A stretch of 64,000 bases of DNA. It comes from Mesorhizobium sp. M8A.F.Ca.ET.218.01.1.1 (GTDB lineage: Bacteria; Pseudomonadota; Alphaproteobacteria; Rhizobiales; Rhizobiaceae). The stretch's first letter is position 1. Every line of letters begins with the position of its first letter. A program made the translations under genes and the position numbers. The stretch covers positions 434,001 to 498,000 of the forward strand of contig NZ_SRUZ01000006.1 of the NCBI RefSeq assembly GCF_004791165.1, read 5' to 3'. Shown here piece after piece: positions 25,919 through 34,499 of this stretch. The notes below the pieces were generated by a model. It did no database searches. It saw only the letters and a program-made list of their open reading frames with translations, and had not been told where the DNA came from.

Positions 25919-26883
25919 GCACCGAGGCGATTCCTGCCGAAAAACCGAAGCGCAATTACAACGCCCTGTTCGGACTGACGCTGCTGGCGCTGCTGGTGCT
26001 GCTGTGGGTCATCCTGTCGTTATCCACATCGAGCTTCGCGTCGGCCAACAACATCTCGAATCTGCTGCGCCAGGGTTCGATGATCGCCATTTTGGCTGTC
26101 GGCCAGACCTTCGTCATCATCACCGGCGGCATCGATCTGTCCGTCGGCGCGGTGGTTGGCTTCGCAACCGTCATCGCCGCGATGTTGATCAACGCCGGCG
26201 TCCCGGTCTTCGTCGCCATCCTGCTCACCTTGCTGGTCGGCGTCGCCATCGGCCTCTTCCATGGTTTTGGCATCGTCAAGATGGGCCTGCCGCCTTTCAT
26301 CATCACGCTGGCGACCCTGACGTCGCTGCGCGGCATTGGCCTCTTGATGACCAACGGCAATTCGATTTCGATCAACAATGATGCTTTCCAGGAATTCTCG
26401 CGCAACTCCTTCCTCGGCGTCCCTAATCTGTTCTGGATGGTCCTGCTGGTCGGCATACCCGCCTATGTCTTCCTGCATCACAGCCGCTGGGGCCGGTATC
26501 TGTTCTCGGTTGGGTCGAACGCCGAGGCCTCGCGCCTGTCCGGCGTTAACGTCCAGCGCACCATCTTCATGGCCTACACGCTGTCGGGTCTGTGCGCGGC
26601 GTTCGTCGGCGTGCTCTTGGCTTCGCGCATCGGCATCGGCAACCCGACCCAGGCCGAAGGGTGGGAACTGCAGGCGATCGCCTCGTCGGTGATCGGCGGC
26701 ACCTCACTGTTCGGCGCGGTCGGCTCGGTGCACGGGCCACTGCTCGGCGCCTTCATCCTGGCGACCATCAACAACGGCGCCAACCTGCTCAACGTCAACG
26801 CCTTCTGGCAGCGTGTCATCACCGGCGTGCTGATCATCGTCATCGTCTATTTCGATGGCCTGCGCCGCCGCGGCGGCAAGTAG
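25915..26883 (+). CDS. Sugar ABC transporter permease (RbsC-like)
   Basis: A 322-residue CUT2 permease with eight or more membrane helices. Family motifs are GQTFVIITGGIDLSVGAVVGF near residue 62, YLFSVGSNAEASRLSGVN near residue 196 and GGTSLFGAVGSVHGPLLGA near residue 262. It is translationally coupled to the ATPase. With the RbsB-type and RbsA-type genes it forms a complete high-affinity sugar importer. Given the neighbours, the cargo could be an aldose such as fucose, arabinose or galactose. Confidence 0.95.
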   Translation: MSTEAIPAEKPKRNYNALFGLTLLALLVLLWVILSLSTSSFASANNISNLLRQGSMIAILAVGQTFVIITGGIDLSVGAVVGFATVIAAMLINAGVPVFVAILLTLLVGVAIGLFHGFGIVKMGLPPFIITLATLTSLRGIGLLMTNGNSISINNDAFQEFSRNSFLGVPNLFWMVLLVGIPAYVFLHHSRWGRYLFSVGSNAEASRLSGVNVQRTIFMAYTLSGLCAAFVGVLLASRIGIGNPTQAEGWELQAIASSVIGGTSLFGAVGSVHGPLLGAFILATINNGANLLNVNAFWQRVITGVLIIVIVYFDGLRRRGGK

Positions 26884-26960
26884 TCAACGAACCGAAAATC
26901 GAACTCCGGCCCAGTATCAAAACGGGCCGGCGTTTTCGTAAACCCAAATTGGACCGAACC

Positions 26961-27977
26961 ATGAAAGCCGTCGTCTGCCGCTCGCCCGGCGAACTCATTC
27001 TGGAAGACCGTCCCGCTCCCGGCTCGCCGCCTCCCGGCTGGGCACTGGTGGCGGTCAGCCATGTCGGCATCTGCGGCACCGACTACCATATCTTTGAGGG
27101 CAAGCACCCGTTCCTCGCCTACCCCCGCATCATGGGCCACGAAGTGTCTGGCACCGTCGTCGAAGTCGGCGAAGGAGCCGGTCTTGCGGTCGGCGAACCG
27201 GTGATCATCAACCCCTATCTCTCCTGCGGCAAATGCATCGCCTGCCGGCACGGCAAGCCCAATTGCTGTGTGCGCATCGAAGTGCTCGGCGTGCATCGCG
27301 ATGGCGCCATGTGCGAACAGATCCTGGTGCCGACGCAGAACCTCTATCCCACCAACGGCCTGTCGCTCGCCGACGCCGCCGCCGTCGAATTCCTGGCCAT
27401 CGGCGCCCATGCCGTGCGCCGCGCGCGTTGCGAGCCCGGTGCACGCACGCTGGTCATCGGCGCCGGTCCGATCGGCCTCGGCACCGCCATCTTCGCCCGC
27501 ATCGCCAGGCTCGACGTCAGCTTGCTCGACATGAGCAGCGAAAGGCTGGGCTTCGCGTCAAGCGAGCTCGGCTTCTCGGTCCTTGACGGCTCACAAGCGC
27601 CGGTTGCCGATCTGGTGCGCGACGCGACTGGTGGCGAAGGCTTCGACGTGGTCTTCGACGCCACCGGCAACACCTCCTCGGTGCAATCGGCCTTCGCCCA
27701 TGTCGCGCATGGTGGCACGCTGGTGCTGGTCAGCGTCGTCAAGGACGACATCGTCTTTTCCGATCCCGAGTTCCACAAGCGCGAGATGACGCTGGTCGGC
27801 AGCCGCAATGCGCTGCGCGCCGATTTCGATCATGTCGCCGCCTCGATCCGCAATGGCGCCGTGCCGCTGGCCAAGCTCGTCACCCACCGCACCACGCTGA
27901 CCGAAACGCCAGAGGATCTCGCACGCTGGGTCCATGAAAAGTCGGGCCTGATCAAGGCCGTGATCGAGATCGGATAG
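26961..27977 (+). CDS. Zinc-dependent alcohol/polyol dehydrogenase
   Basis: A 338-residue medium-chain dehydrogenase. The catalytic zinc residues are Cys in HVGICGTDYH and His/Glu in MGHEVSG. The structural-zinc Cys set is CGKCIACRHGKPNCC, and the Rossmann motif is VIGAGPIGLG. It resembles sorbitol, idonate and galactonate dehydrogenases. It lies 77 bases after the permease, in the same direction, and probably oxidises a hydroxyl on the imported sugar or its aldonate. Open frame upstream of 26961 belongs to the permease region. It converges on phnF. Confidence 0.88.
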   Translation: MKAVVCRSPGELILEDRPAPGSPPPGWALVAVSHVGICGTDYHIFEGKHPFLAYPRIMGHEVSGTVVEVGEGAGLAVGEPVIINPYLSCGKCIACRHGKPNCCVRIEVLGVHRDGAMCEQILVPTQNLYPTNGLSLADAAAVEFLAIGAHAVRRARCEPGARTLVIGAGPIGLGTAIFARIARLDVSLLDMSSERLGFASSELGFSVLDGSQAPVADLVRDATGGEGFDVVFDATGNTSSVQSAFAHVAHGGTLVLVSVVKDDIVFSDPEFHKREMTLVGSRNALRADFDHVAASIRNGAVPLAKLVTHRTTLTETPEDLARWVHEKSGLIKAVIEIG

Positions 27978-27984
27978 CCGGGCG

Positions 27985-28734
27985 TTACAGCGCCGACAGC
28001 TTCAGCTCCACCCGCTCCGCGGGAAAACGTGACTCCGAAAACTGGATCGGCTGGCCGTTGGGCGTGACGTTGACCGCCACCGTGACCAACACGATGGCGC
28101 CCGGCTGCAGATCGAGATCGGCAAGATCGGCGGCGTCGGCATGGCGCGCCGAGAGCACGGTCGATTGCCTGAGATAATCGTCGATACCGAAACGCGCGAG
28201 CGACGCGGTGATCGAACCGGTCTGCGCCATCGCCTCGTCGATGCCGGCAAAGCGTCTGGCATCGAACCAGCTGGCAGCACGCGACACGGACCGTCCGTCG
28301 GCCTCGCCGCGTGTTTCCAGCCGCATCACGTCAGCGCCCCTGGCAAGGCCAAGACCCTCGGCGACACGCTGGCTGGCCGGCTCGATCGATGAAGAGAGCA
28401 GCACGATGTGTCGTTCCGACGTCTGCCCCTGCAGGCCCGCCGAGAAGCGCGTACGCGCGCCGATCGGATAGGACAGCCGCTTGCGCGACAAGACGAACGT
28501 GCCGCGCCCTTGCTCGGCCCGCAGCACCCCCTCCTGCACGAGGGCCGATATGGCGCTTCGTACGGTGTGACGGTTGACGCCATAGCGCTCGGCCAGCGCG
28601 ACTTCGGGCGGCAGCGCGGCATTTTCGGCGAAATCGCCAATGGCAATCGCTTGCAGGATCCTGTCGGCGATCTGGCGCCATAGTGAAACACCGCTGCGCC
28701 GCTCGATGCTGTCGGCCACTTGCTGCCCGATCAT
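27985..28734 (-). CDS. phnF: GntR/HutC-type phosphonate regulator PhnF
   Basis: A 249-residue regulator: winged helix at about residues 15-75 (PPEVALAERYGVNRHTVRSAISALVQEGVL) and a UTRA ligand domain (about 100-245), with GRGTFV at the wing. Position and family match PhnF, divergent from phnG. The ATG at 28734 follows GGGGGC; a GTG at 28758 is the alternative. A perfect inverted repeat at 28801-28820 in the shared promoter is its likely operator. Confidence 0.9.
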   Translation of the reverse strand: MIGQQVADSIERRSGVSLWRQIADRILQAIAIGDFAENAALPPEVALAERYGVNRHTVRSAISALVQEGVLRAEQGRGTFVLSRKRLSYPIGARTRFSAGLQGQTSERHIVLLSSSIEPASQRVAEGLGLARGADVMRLETRGEADGRSVSRAASWFDARRFAGIDEAMAQTGSITASLARFGIDDYLRQSTVLSARHADAADLADLDLQPGAIVLVTVAVNVTPNGQPIQFSESRFPAERVELKLSAL

Positions 28735-28747
28735 GTTTGCCCCCGGC

Positions 28748-28765
28748 CTGTCACGCACCCGTCAT
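28748..28765 (+). promoter_or_regulatory. PHO box upstream of phnG
   Basis: CTGTCAC-GCAC-CCGTCAT has two 7-base direct repeats 11 bases apart, the layout bound by PhoB (consensus CTGTCAT-n4-CTGTCAT). It lies about 80 bases before phnG and reads in its direction. Confidence 0.65.
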
Positions 28766-28800
28766 GGACTCGCGTTAGGTAATATGTATAATTTGTATAG

Positions 28801-28820
28801 TTGTCTATATCAATAGACAA
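28801..28820. promoter_or_regulatory. Probable PhnF operator
   Basis: TTGTCTAT-ATCA-ATAGACAA is a perfect 8-bp inverted repeat in an AT-rich patch 24 bases before phnG. Placement over the phnG start region suits repression by the divergent PhnF protein. Confidence 0.75.
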
Positions 28821-28843
28821 ATCTGCGAAGAGGAAAGTTGCCG

Positions 28844-29305
28844 ATGCGAGGACAGGAAGCCCGCGACCAAGCCGAGCGCAAAGCCGCCATGGCGACGCTG
28901 GCGCAATCCAGCGGCGACGACATCGTCCGGCTCTGGAACGAGGCCGGCCTGCCTTCGCAAGCCGAGCTGCTGCGCGGTCCCGAGACTGGCCTGGTCACGC
29001 TGCGTGGCCGCATCGGCGGCGGCGGCGCCCCCTTCAATGTCGGCGAAGCGACCGTCACCCGCGCCACGGTCCGGCTGCCGTCAGGACAGGTCGGTCATTG
29101 CTACGCGCTTGGCCGCGACAAGCAGAAGGCGAAGCTGGCGGCCATCGCCGACGCGCTCTGGCAGGACCCTGCCCGCCGCGCCGAGGTCGAGACCAGGCTC
29201 ATTGCGCCCTTACGCTCGGCTCTGACCGTTGCCCACGAAAAACGCCGTGCCGAGACGGCGGCGACGAAAGTGGATTTCTTCACCATGGTTCGCGGAGAAG
29301 ATTGA
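28844..29305 (+). CDS. phnG: C-P lyase subunit PhnG
   Basis: A 153-residue component of the C-P lyase core complex (PhnG2H2I2J2). Recognised by RKAAMATLAQSSGDDI, the GGGAPFNVGEATVTRATVRL core and the GHCYALGRDKQKAKLAAIADAL segment. With PhnH, PhnI and PhnL it attaches the phosphonate to C1 of ATP ribose. The ATG at 28844 (after GAGGAAAGTTGCCG) is preferred to a TTG at 28838. It is the first gene of the phn operon. Its stop overlaps the phnH start by one base. Confidence 0.93.
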   Translation: MRGQEARDQAERKAAMATLAQSSGDDIVRLWNEAGLPSQAELLRGPETGLVTLRGRIGGGGAPFNVGEATVTRATVRLPSGQVGHCYALGRDKQKAKLAAIADALWQDPARRAEVETRLIAPLRSALTVAHEKRRAETAATKVDFFTMVRGED

Positions 29306-29916
29306 TGGATATCGCGGCACAATCGATCGAGGGCGGTTTCGCCGATCCGGTCTTCAACGCACAGACCGTGTTTCGGGCAGTCATGGACGCCATGGCGCGG
29401 CCGGGCAGCGTCCAGCCCTTGCCGGGCCTGGCCCGCCCGCCGGCGCCGCTTTCGGCAACATCAGGCGCCATTGCACTGGCGCTCTGCGACAACGACACGC
29501 CGCTCTGGCTCGACCCGGCCTTGCACGCCTCCGCGGCGATCGGCTCCTGGCTTGGTTTCCACACCGGTGCGCCGCTTGCCAACACACCGGCCGACGCGCA
29601 TTTCGCGTTTGTTGCCACACCGGCCGAGATGATGGCGCTCGACGGTTTCTCACAAGGCACGCAGGACTATCCCGATCGATCGACAACGCTGATCCTGCAG
29701 GTCGGCGATCTCACTTCAGGAACCCCGCTGTTGCTCGAAGGCCCCGGCATCGAAACCAGCGCCACGATCGCGCCGGCACAAATGCCGCGCCATTTCGTCG
29801 AGCAGTGGAAGCAAAACAACAAGCGCTTTCCGCGCGGCGTCGACATCGTCCTCGCCACATCGGAAGGCGTAGCCTGCCTGCCGCGCACGACGCGCATCAA
29901 GACGATGGAGGCTTGA
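29305..29916 (+). CDS. phnH: C-P lyase subunit PhnH
   Basis: A 203-residue subunit of the core complex. Typical features: GGFADPVFNAQTVFRAVMDAMARPG at the start, ALALCDNDTPLWL, and the C-terminal NKRFPRGVDIVLA. It is coupled to phnG by a one-base overlap and lies 2 bases before phnI. Confidence 0.93.
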   Translation: MDIAAQSIEGGFADPVFNAQTVFRAVMDAMARPGSVQPLPGLARPPAPLSATSGAIALALCDNDTPLWLDPALHASAAIGSWLGFHTGAPLANTPADAHFAFVATPAEMMALDGFSQGTQDYPDRSTTLILQVGDLTSGTPLLLEGPGIETSATIAPAQMPRHFVEQWKQNNKRFPRGVDIVLATSEGVACLPRTTRIKTMEA

Positions 29917-29918
29917 AG

Positions 29919-31031
29919 ATGTATGTCGCGGTAAAAGGTGGCGAAGCCGCCATTGCCAACGCCCACGGCCTGCTTGCCGACCGCCGGCGCGGTGACCGTT
30001 CGGTGCCCGCGCTCCGCCTCGACCAGATCGTCGAGCAGCTGGCGCTGGGCGTCGACCGGGTGATGAGCGAAGGCTCCCTCTATGACCGTGAACTCGCCGC
30101 ACTCGCCATCGTCCAGGCGCGCGGCGACATGATCGAAGCGATTTTCCTGGTGCGTGCCTACCGCACCACGTTGCCGCGCTTCGGTTACACCAGACCGATC
30201 GACACCGGCGCGATGCTGGTCGAGCGGCGCGTCTCGGCGACCTACAAGGACCTGCCTGGCGGCCAGCTGCTTGGCCCGACTTTCGACTACACGCACCGCC
30301 TGCTCGACCCCGAGCTTGCCACCGGCGCCGATGTCGCCGAACCCTTGCAGCGCGCCCGCGAAGCCGAGCCCATGCCGCGTGTCTCGGCCATCCTCGCCCG
30401 TGAAGGCCTGATCGAGCCCGATGGCAAGATGCCGCAGGATCACATCCCCGGCGACATCACCCGCGAGCCGCTGGAATTCCCGATGGCGCGCGACATCCGC
30501 CTGCAGGCGCTGTCACGCGGCGACGAGGGTTTCCTGCTGGCGCTCGGCTATTCCACGCAGCGCGGCTACGCCCGCAACCATCCCTTTGTCGGCGAGATCC
30601 GCATAGGCGAGGTCGAGTTGGAGCTTGACATTCCCGAACTGCCCTTCGCGGTGCCGCTCGGCACGGTGCGGGTCACCGAATGCCAGATGGTCAACCAGTT
30701 CAAGGGCTCGGCCAAGGCGCCGCCGCAATTCACGCGCGGCTACGGTCTCGTCTTCGGCCAGAGCGAGCGCAAGGCAATGGCCATGGCGCTCTGCGACCGG
30801 GCGCTACGCGCCTCCGAGTTGGGCGAGGACGTCGTCGCCGCCGCGCAGGACGAGGAGTTCGTCATTTCGCATTCCGACAATGTCCAGGCGACCGGCTTTG
30901 TCGAGCATTTGAAACTGCCGCACTATGTCGACTTCCAGGCCGAACTCGACCTCGTGCGCCGCATGCGCGCCGAGTATGAGGCCCGCGAAAATCCAGCGAA
31001 GGCGGAAGAAACGAAGGAGGCAGCGGAATGA
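29919..31031 (+). CDS. phnI: C-P lyase subunit PhnI
   Basis: A 370-residue subunit with the nucleosidase activity that swaps adenine of ATP for the phosphonate when acting with PhnG, PhnH and PhnL. Family segments include MYVAVKGGEAAI at the start, YTRPIDTGAMLVERRVSATYKDLPGG, LALGYSTQRGYARNHPF and the C-terminal SDNVQATGFVEHLKLPHYVDFQ. Its stop overlaps phnJ by 4 bases. Confidence 0.95.
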   Translation: MYVAVKGGEAAIANAHGLLADRRRGDRSVPALRLDQIVEQLALGVDRVMSEGSLYDRELAALAIVQARGDMIEAIFLVRAYRTTLPRFGYTRPIDTGAMLVERRVSATYKDLPGGQLLGPTFDYTHRLLDPELATGADVAEPLQRAREAEPMPRVSAILAREGLIEPDGKMPQDHIPGDITREPLEFPMARDIRLQALSRGDEGFLLALGYSTQRGYARNHPFVGEIRIGEVELELDIPELPFAVPLGTVRVTECQMVNQFKGSAKAPPQFTRGYGLVFGQSERKAMAMALCDRALRASELGEDVVAAAQDEEFVISHSDNVQATGFVEHLKLPHYVDFQAELDLVRRMRAEYEARENPAKAEETKEAAE

Positions 31032-31939
31032 CTGCGCAACCGACCGACATCGCCACCTACAACTTCGCCTATCTCGACGAACAGACCAAGCGGATGATCC
31101 GCCGCGCGATCCTCAAGGGCATCGCCATTCCTGGCTACCAGGTGCCGTTCGCCTCGCGCGAAATGCCGATGCCCTACGGTTGGGGCACCGGCGGCGTCCA
31201 GGTCACCGCCTCGATCATCGGCCCCGACGACGTGCTGAAGGTCATCGACCAGGGCGCCGACGACACCACCAATGCTGTGTCGATCCGCGCCTTCTTCAAG
31301 AAGGTCGCCAATGTCACTGTCACCACCGATACCGCCACCGCCAGCATCATCCAGACCCGCCACCGCATCCCCGAGCATCCGCTGACCGCCGGCCAGGTGC
31401 TGGTCTACCAGGTACCCATTCCCGAGCCGCTGCGCTTCCTCGAGCCGCGCGAGACCGAAACGCGCAAGATGCATGCGCTGGAGGAGTATGGCCTCATGCA
31501 TGTGAAGCTCTATGAGGACATCGCCAAGCACGGCCGCATCGCCACCACCTATGCCTATCCGGTCAAGGTCGAGGGCCGTTATGTCATGGACCCCTCGCCG
31601 ACGCCGAAGTTCGACAATCCCAAAATGCACCGCTCGCCGGCCTTGCAGCTGTTCGGCGCCGGCCGCGAAAAGCGCATCTACGCGGTGCCTCCCTTCACCG
31701 ATGTGGTGAGCCTCGACTTCGAGGACCATCCGTTTGAGGTGCAGACTTTCGACCAGCCCTGTGCGCTCTGTGCGGCCGAGAACGTCTATCTCGACGAGGT
31801 CATCCTCGACGACCATGGCGGCCACATGTTCGTCTGCTCCGACACCGACCACTGCGAGAAGAGGCGCGAAGAGGGCCATCGCGGCCACCTTGCCCCCGAG
31901 ACCCATCTGGCGCCAGCAAACATGGAGCCGGCCCAATGA
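31028..31939 (+). CDS. phnJ: C-P lyase, radical SAM subunit PhnJ
   Basis: The 303-residue catalytic subunit that cleaves the carbon-phosphorus bond of ribose-1-phosphonate 5-phosphate, releasing the alkane and a 1,2-cyclic phosphate. The Fe-S/radical cysteines are all present: Cys245 and Cys248 (PCALC), Cys270 (HMFVC) and Cys276 (TDHC), the family's C-x2-C-x21-C-x5-C pattern. It overlaps phnI and phnK by 4 bases on each side. Confidence 0.97.
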   Translation: MTAQPTDIATYNFAYLDEQTKRMIRRAILKGIAIPGYQVPFASREMPMPYGWGTGGVQVTASIIGPDDVLKVIDQGADDTTNAVSIRAFFKKVANVTVTTDTATASIIQTRHRIPEHPLTAGQVLVYQVPIPEPLRFLEPRETETRKMHALEEYGLMHVKLYEDIAKHGRIATTYAYPVKVEGRYVMDPSPTPKFDNPKMHRSPALQLFGAGREKRIYAVPPFTDVVSLDFEDHPFEVQTFDQPCALCAAENVYLDEVILDDHGGHMFVCSDTDHCEKRREEGHRGHLAPETHLAPANMEPAQ

Positions 31940-32712
31940 CCGACGAACCGCTGTTGCGCGTCTCGGCGCTCTCCAAATTCTACGGCTCGCGCGTTGGCTG
32001 CGACAACGTCTCCTTCGACCTGTGGCCCGGCGAAGTCCTGGCTGTCGTCGGCGAGTCCGGTTCCGGCAAGACCACGCTGCTCAACTGCCTGTCGACGCGG
32101 CTGCTGCCTTCCTCCGGCACCGCCAGCTACCGCATGCGTGACGGCCAGTTCCGCGAACTCTACCGCATGAGCGAGGCCGAGCGCCGCTTCCTGATGCGCA
32201 CCGACTGGGGCTTTGTCCATCAGAACCCCGCCGATGGCCTGCGCATGACGGTTTCGGCCGGCGCCAATGTCGGCGAGCGTCTGATGGCGGTCGGAGACCG
32301 CCATTATGGCAAGATCCGCGCCACTGCGGTCGACTGGCTGTCGCGCGTCGAGATCGAGGAAGACCGCATCGACGACGAACCCCGCGCCTTTTCCGGCGGC
32401 ATGCGCCAGCGCCTGCAGATCGCCCGCAATCTCGTCACCGGGCCACGGCTGGTGTTCATGGACGAGCCGACCGGCGGCCTCGATGTTTCCGTGCAGGCCC
32501 GCCTGCTTGATCTCCTGCGCGGTCTGGTCACCGACCTTGGTCTTGCCGCGATCGTCGTCACCCACGACCTTGCCGTGGCGCGGCTTCTGTCACAGCGCAT
32601 GATGGTGATGAAGGACGGCCGCGTGGTCGAAAGCGGCCTCACCGACCGTGTGCTCGACGATCCGCGCGCGCCCTACACGCAATTGCTCGTTTCCTCGATA
32701 CTTCAGGTGTGA
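31936..32712 (+). CDS. phnK: C-P lyase ABC-type ATPase PhnK
   Basis: A 258-residue ABC ATPase that binds the core complex at PhnJ and is not a transporter subunit. Walker A GESGSGKTT, signature FSGGMRQRLQIARNL, Walker B RLVFMDEPTGGLD and H-loop VTHDLAVA are present. The SYRMRDGQFRELYRMSEAERRFLMRTDWGFVHQNP stretch between Walker A and the Q-loop is typical of PhnK. A repeat-filled gap separates it from phnL. Confidence 0.94.
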   Translation: MTDEPLLRVSALSKFYGSRVGCDNVSFDLWPGEVLAVVGESGSGKTTLLNCLSTRLLPSSGTASYRMRDGQFRELYRMSEAERRFLMRTDWGFVHQNPADGLRMTVSAGANVGERLMAVGDRHYGKIRATAVDWLSRVEIEEDRIDDEPRAFSGGMRQRLQIARNLVTGPRLVFMDEPTGGLDVSVQARLLDLLRGLVTDLGLAAIVVTHDLAVARLLSQRMMVMKDGRVVESGLTDRVLDDPRAPYTQLLVSSILQV

Positions 32713-32786
32713 CGATGGCACCAGGTCACCCCCATCTGCCAAGCGCATTTTGCAACGTTGGAGATTGGCGAAACCGCCCGACACAG

Positions 32787-32987
32787 CCCCTTCTCCCCGT
32801 CACTATACGGGGAGAAGTGCCCGGCAGGGCGATGAGGGGCGACGCTGACGTGGCGGGAACGCGCGCTGTGGACGCTTATGCTGTCCCGTTAGCCTCGCCC
32901 TGCCCAAAGCAACTTCTCAACCGGACCCCGGCGCTGCCCCTCATTGTCCTGCCGGACATTTCTCCCCGTATGGTGACGGGGAGAAAG
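32787..32987. repeat. Two inverted copies of the CTCCCCG/CGGGGAG palindrome between phnK and phnL
   Basis: Copy 1 (32787-32839) runs CCCCTTCTCCCCGTCACTAT through to GATGAGGGG. Copy 2 (32936-32987) is nearly its reverse complement. Each holds a hairpin around CTCCCCGT-n-ACGGGGAG. The pair sits in the 319-base gap between phnK and phnL, where no gene is visible. The same element recurs at 63449-63589. Confidence 0.85.
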
Positions 32988-33031
32988 AGCCATATCCTCC
33001 GACCGACCGACGACAATTGGAGAACCTTCTG

Positions 33032-33739
33032 ATGGCAACCCCCCTCGTTGTCTCCGACGTCGCCAAGAGCTTCACCATGCATCTGCGCGACGGCATCAAA
33101 CTGCCTGTCGTCTCCGGCGTCTCCTTCTCCATCAAGGCGGGCGAATGCACGGTGCTCGGCGGCCCCTCCGGTGCCGGCAAGAGCTCGATCCTGAAGATGC
33201 TCTACGGCAACTACGCCGTCGACGAAGGCCAGATCATCGTCACGCACGAGGACGGGTTGATCGATCTCGCCCATGCCAGCCCGCGCACCGTGCTTTCCGT
33301 TCGCCGGCAAACGATCGGCTATGTCAGCCAGTTCCTGCGCACCGTGCCGCGCGTCTCGGCTCTCGATGTCGTCGCCGAGCCGCTGGTCGAACACGGCGAG
33401 CAGCGCGAGGCCGCCCGAGCCAAGGCCCGCGCCTTGCTGGCCCAGCTCAACCTGCCGGAAAAACTCTGGGCGCTGCCGCCGGCAACCTTCTCCGGCGGCG
33501 AGCAGCAGCGCGTCAACATCGCGCGCGGCTTCATCACCGAGCATCCGATCCTGCTGCTCGACGAGCCGACCGCATCGCTCGACGCCACCAACCGCGACGT
33601 GGTGATCGAACTCATCGCCGCCAAGAAGCTGGCCGGCGTTGCCCTGCTCGGCATCTTCCACGACCACGATGTGCGCGAGGCGGTGGCCGACCGCATCATC
33701 GACGTCACCGCCTTCGCCCCGGGAAAACTCGCCACATGA
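33032..33739 (+). CDS. phnL: C-P lyase ABC-type ATPase PhnL
   Basis: A 235-residue ABC ATPase needed with PhnGHI for coupling the phosphonate to ATP. Walker A GGPSGAGKSS, signature FSGGEQQRVNIARGF and Walker B ILLLDEPTASLD are present; VRRQTIGYVSQFLRTVPRVSALDVVAEPL is the PhnL-like Q-loop region. The ATG at 33032 follows TTGGAGAACC. It overlaps the next gene by 4 bases. Confidence 0.94.
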   Translation: MATPLVVSDVAKSFTMHLRDGIKLPVVSGVSFSIKAGECTVLGGPSGAGKSSILKMLYGNYAVDEGQIIVTHEDGLIDLAHASPRTVLSVRRQTIGYVSQFLRTVPRVSALDVVAEPLVEHGEQREAARAKARALLAQLNLPEKLWALPPATFSGGEQQRVNIARGFITEHPILLLDEPTASLDATNRDVVIELIAAKKLAGVALLGIFHDHDVREAVADRIIDVTAFAPGKLAT

Positions 33740-34353
33740 CCAGGAAATTGTCGGAGACGCCGCTGGTCCACCCCTCAGCGGAGGTGCACAACTCGACGCT
33801 CGGCCGCTGGACCGAGATCGCCGACCGCAGCCGGGTGTCGGAAAGCGAACTCGGCGACTATTCCTACATGATGCAGGACTGCGCCGTCTGGTGCGCGACC
33901 ATCGGCAAGTTTGCCAACATCGCGGCAAGCGTGCGCCTCAACGCCACCAACCATCCGACCTGGCGGCCGACGCTGCACCACTTCACCTACCGCGCGTCGG
34001 ACTATTGGGATGACGCCGAGCATGAGAGCGAATTCTTCGCTGAGCGTCGCGCCAAGCGCGTCACCATCGGCCACGACACCTGGCTCGGCCACGGCTCGAC
34101 CGTCCTGCCTGGCGTGACCGTCGGCGACGGTGCCGCCGTTGGCGCCGGAGCGGTCGTCTCCAGGGACGTCGCGCCCTACACCATCGTCGCCGGCGTGCCG
34201 GCCAAACCGATCCGCGAGCGCTTCGACCGCCGCACCGCCGAACGCTACCAGGCGCTTGCCTGGTGGGATTGGGACCATGCCAGGCTGCGAGCCTCGCTCG
34301 ACGATTTCCGCGAACTGTCCGCCGAGGCGTTCCTGGAGAAGTACGAGGGATAG
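33736..34353 (+). CDS. Hexapeptide-repeat acyltransferase of the phn operon
   Basis: A 205-residue left-handed beta-helix acyltransferase of the chloramphenicol/xenobiotic (DapH-like) type, known in phosphonate operons. Visible features: hexapeptide turns (LGRWTEIADRSRVSESELGDYSYM), active-site loop NATNHPTWRPTLHHFTYRAS, and IGHDTWLGHGSTVLPGVTVGDGAAVGAGAVV. Its ATGA overlap with phnL shows cotranscription. The natural acceptor is unknown; acetylation of an aminophosphonate, as for PhnO, is a possible role. Confidence 0.87.
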   Translation: MTRKLSETPLVHPSAEVHNSTLGRWTEIADRSRVSESELGDYSYMMQDCAVWCATIGKFANIAASVRLNATNHPTWRPTLHHFTYRASDYWDDAEHESEFFAERRAKRVTIGHDTWLGHGSTVLPGVTVGDGAAVGAGAVVSRDVAPYTIVAGVPAKPIRERFDRRTAERYQALAWWDWDHARLRASLDDFRELSAEAFLEKYEG

Positions 34354-34354
34354 G

Positions 34355-34395
34355 ACAATTCCAGGAAAAGGGTGAACCGGTTTTCCTGGAATTGT
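34355..34395 (+). terminator. Long perfect stem-loop after the acyltransferase gene
   Basis: A perfect 15-bp stem (ACAATTCCAGGAAAA / TTTTCCTGGAATTGT) with an 11-nt loop begins right after the stop codon. It has no U-run downstream but could end or attenuate the phnG-L transcript, with a new promoter before 34500. Confidence 0.65.
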
Positions 34396-34443
34396 GTCAG
34401 GTGAAGAGACATAGCCGCTCACATCATCGTCATATGGCGGTCC

Positions 34444-34461
34444 TGTTCATATCCCTGACAC
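34444..34461 (+). promoter_or_regulatory. Weak PHO-box-like repeat before the 2H-phosphoesterase gene
   Basis: TGTTCAT-ATCC-CTGACAC has the spacing of a PHO box but several mismatches to the CTGTCAT consensus. It is 39 bases before the gene. Confidence 0.35.
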
Positions 34462-34499
34462 AGGACTCGGACAGTACGCCATCTCCCAAGGAGATCGCC

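Noticed and set aside
29229..31031. 600-residue version of PhnI with a 230-residue N-terminal extension
   Set aside because: The extension is the wrong frame of phnH. PhnI starts at 29919 and then has its normal length.
32787..32987. CRISPR-like repeats
   Set aside because: There are only two copies, in opposite orientation and without regular spacers. They are intergenic palindromes.
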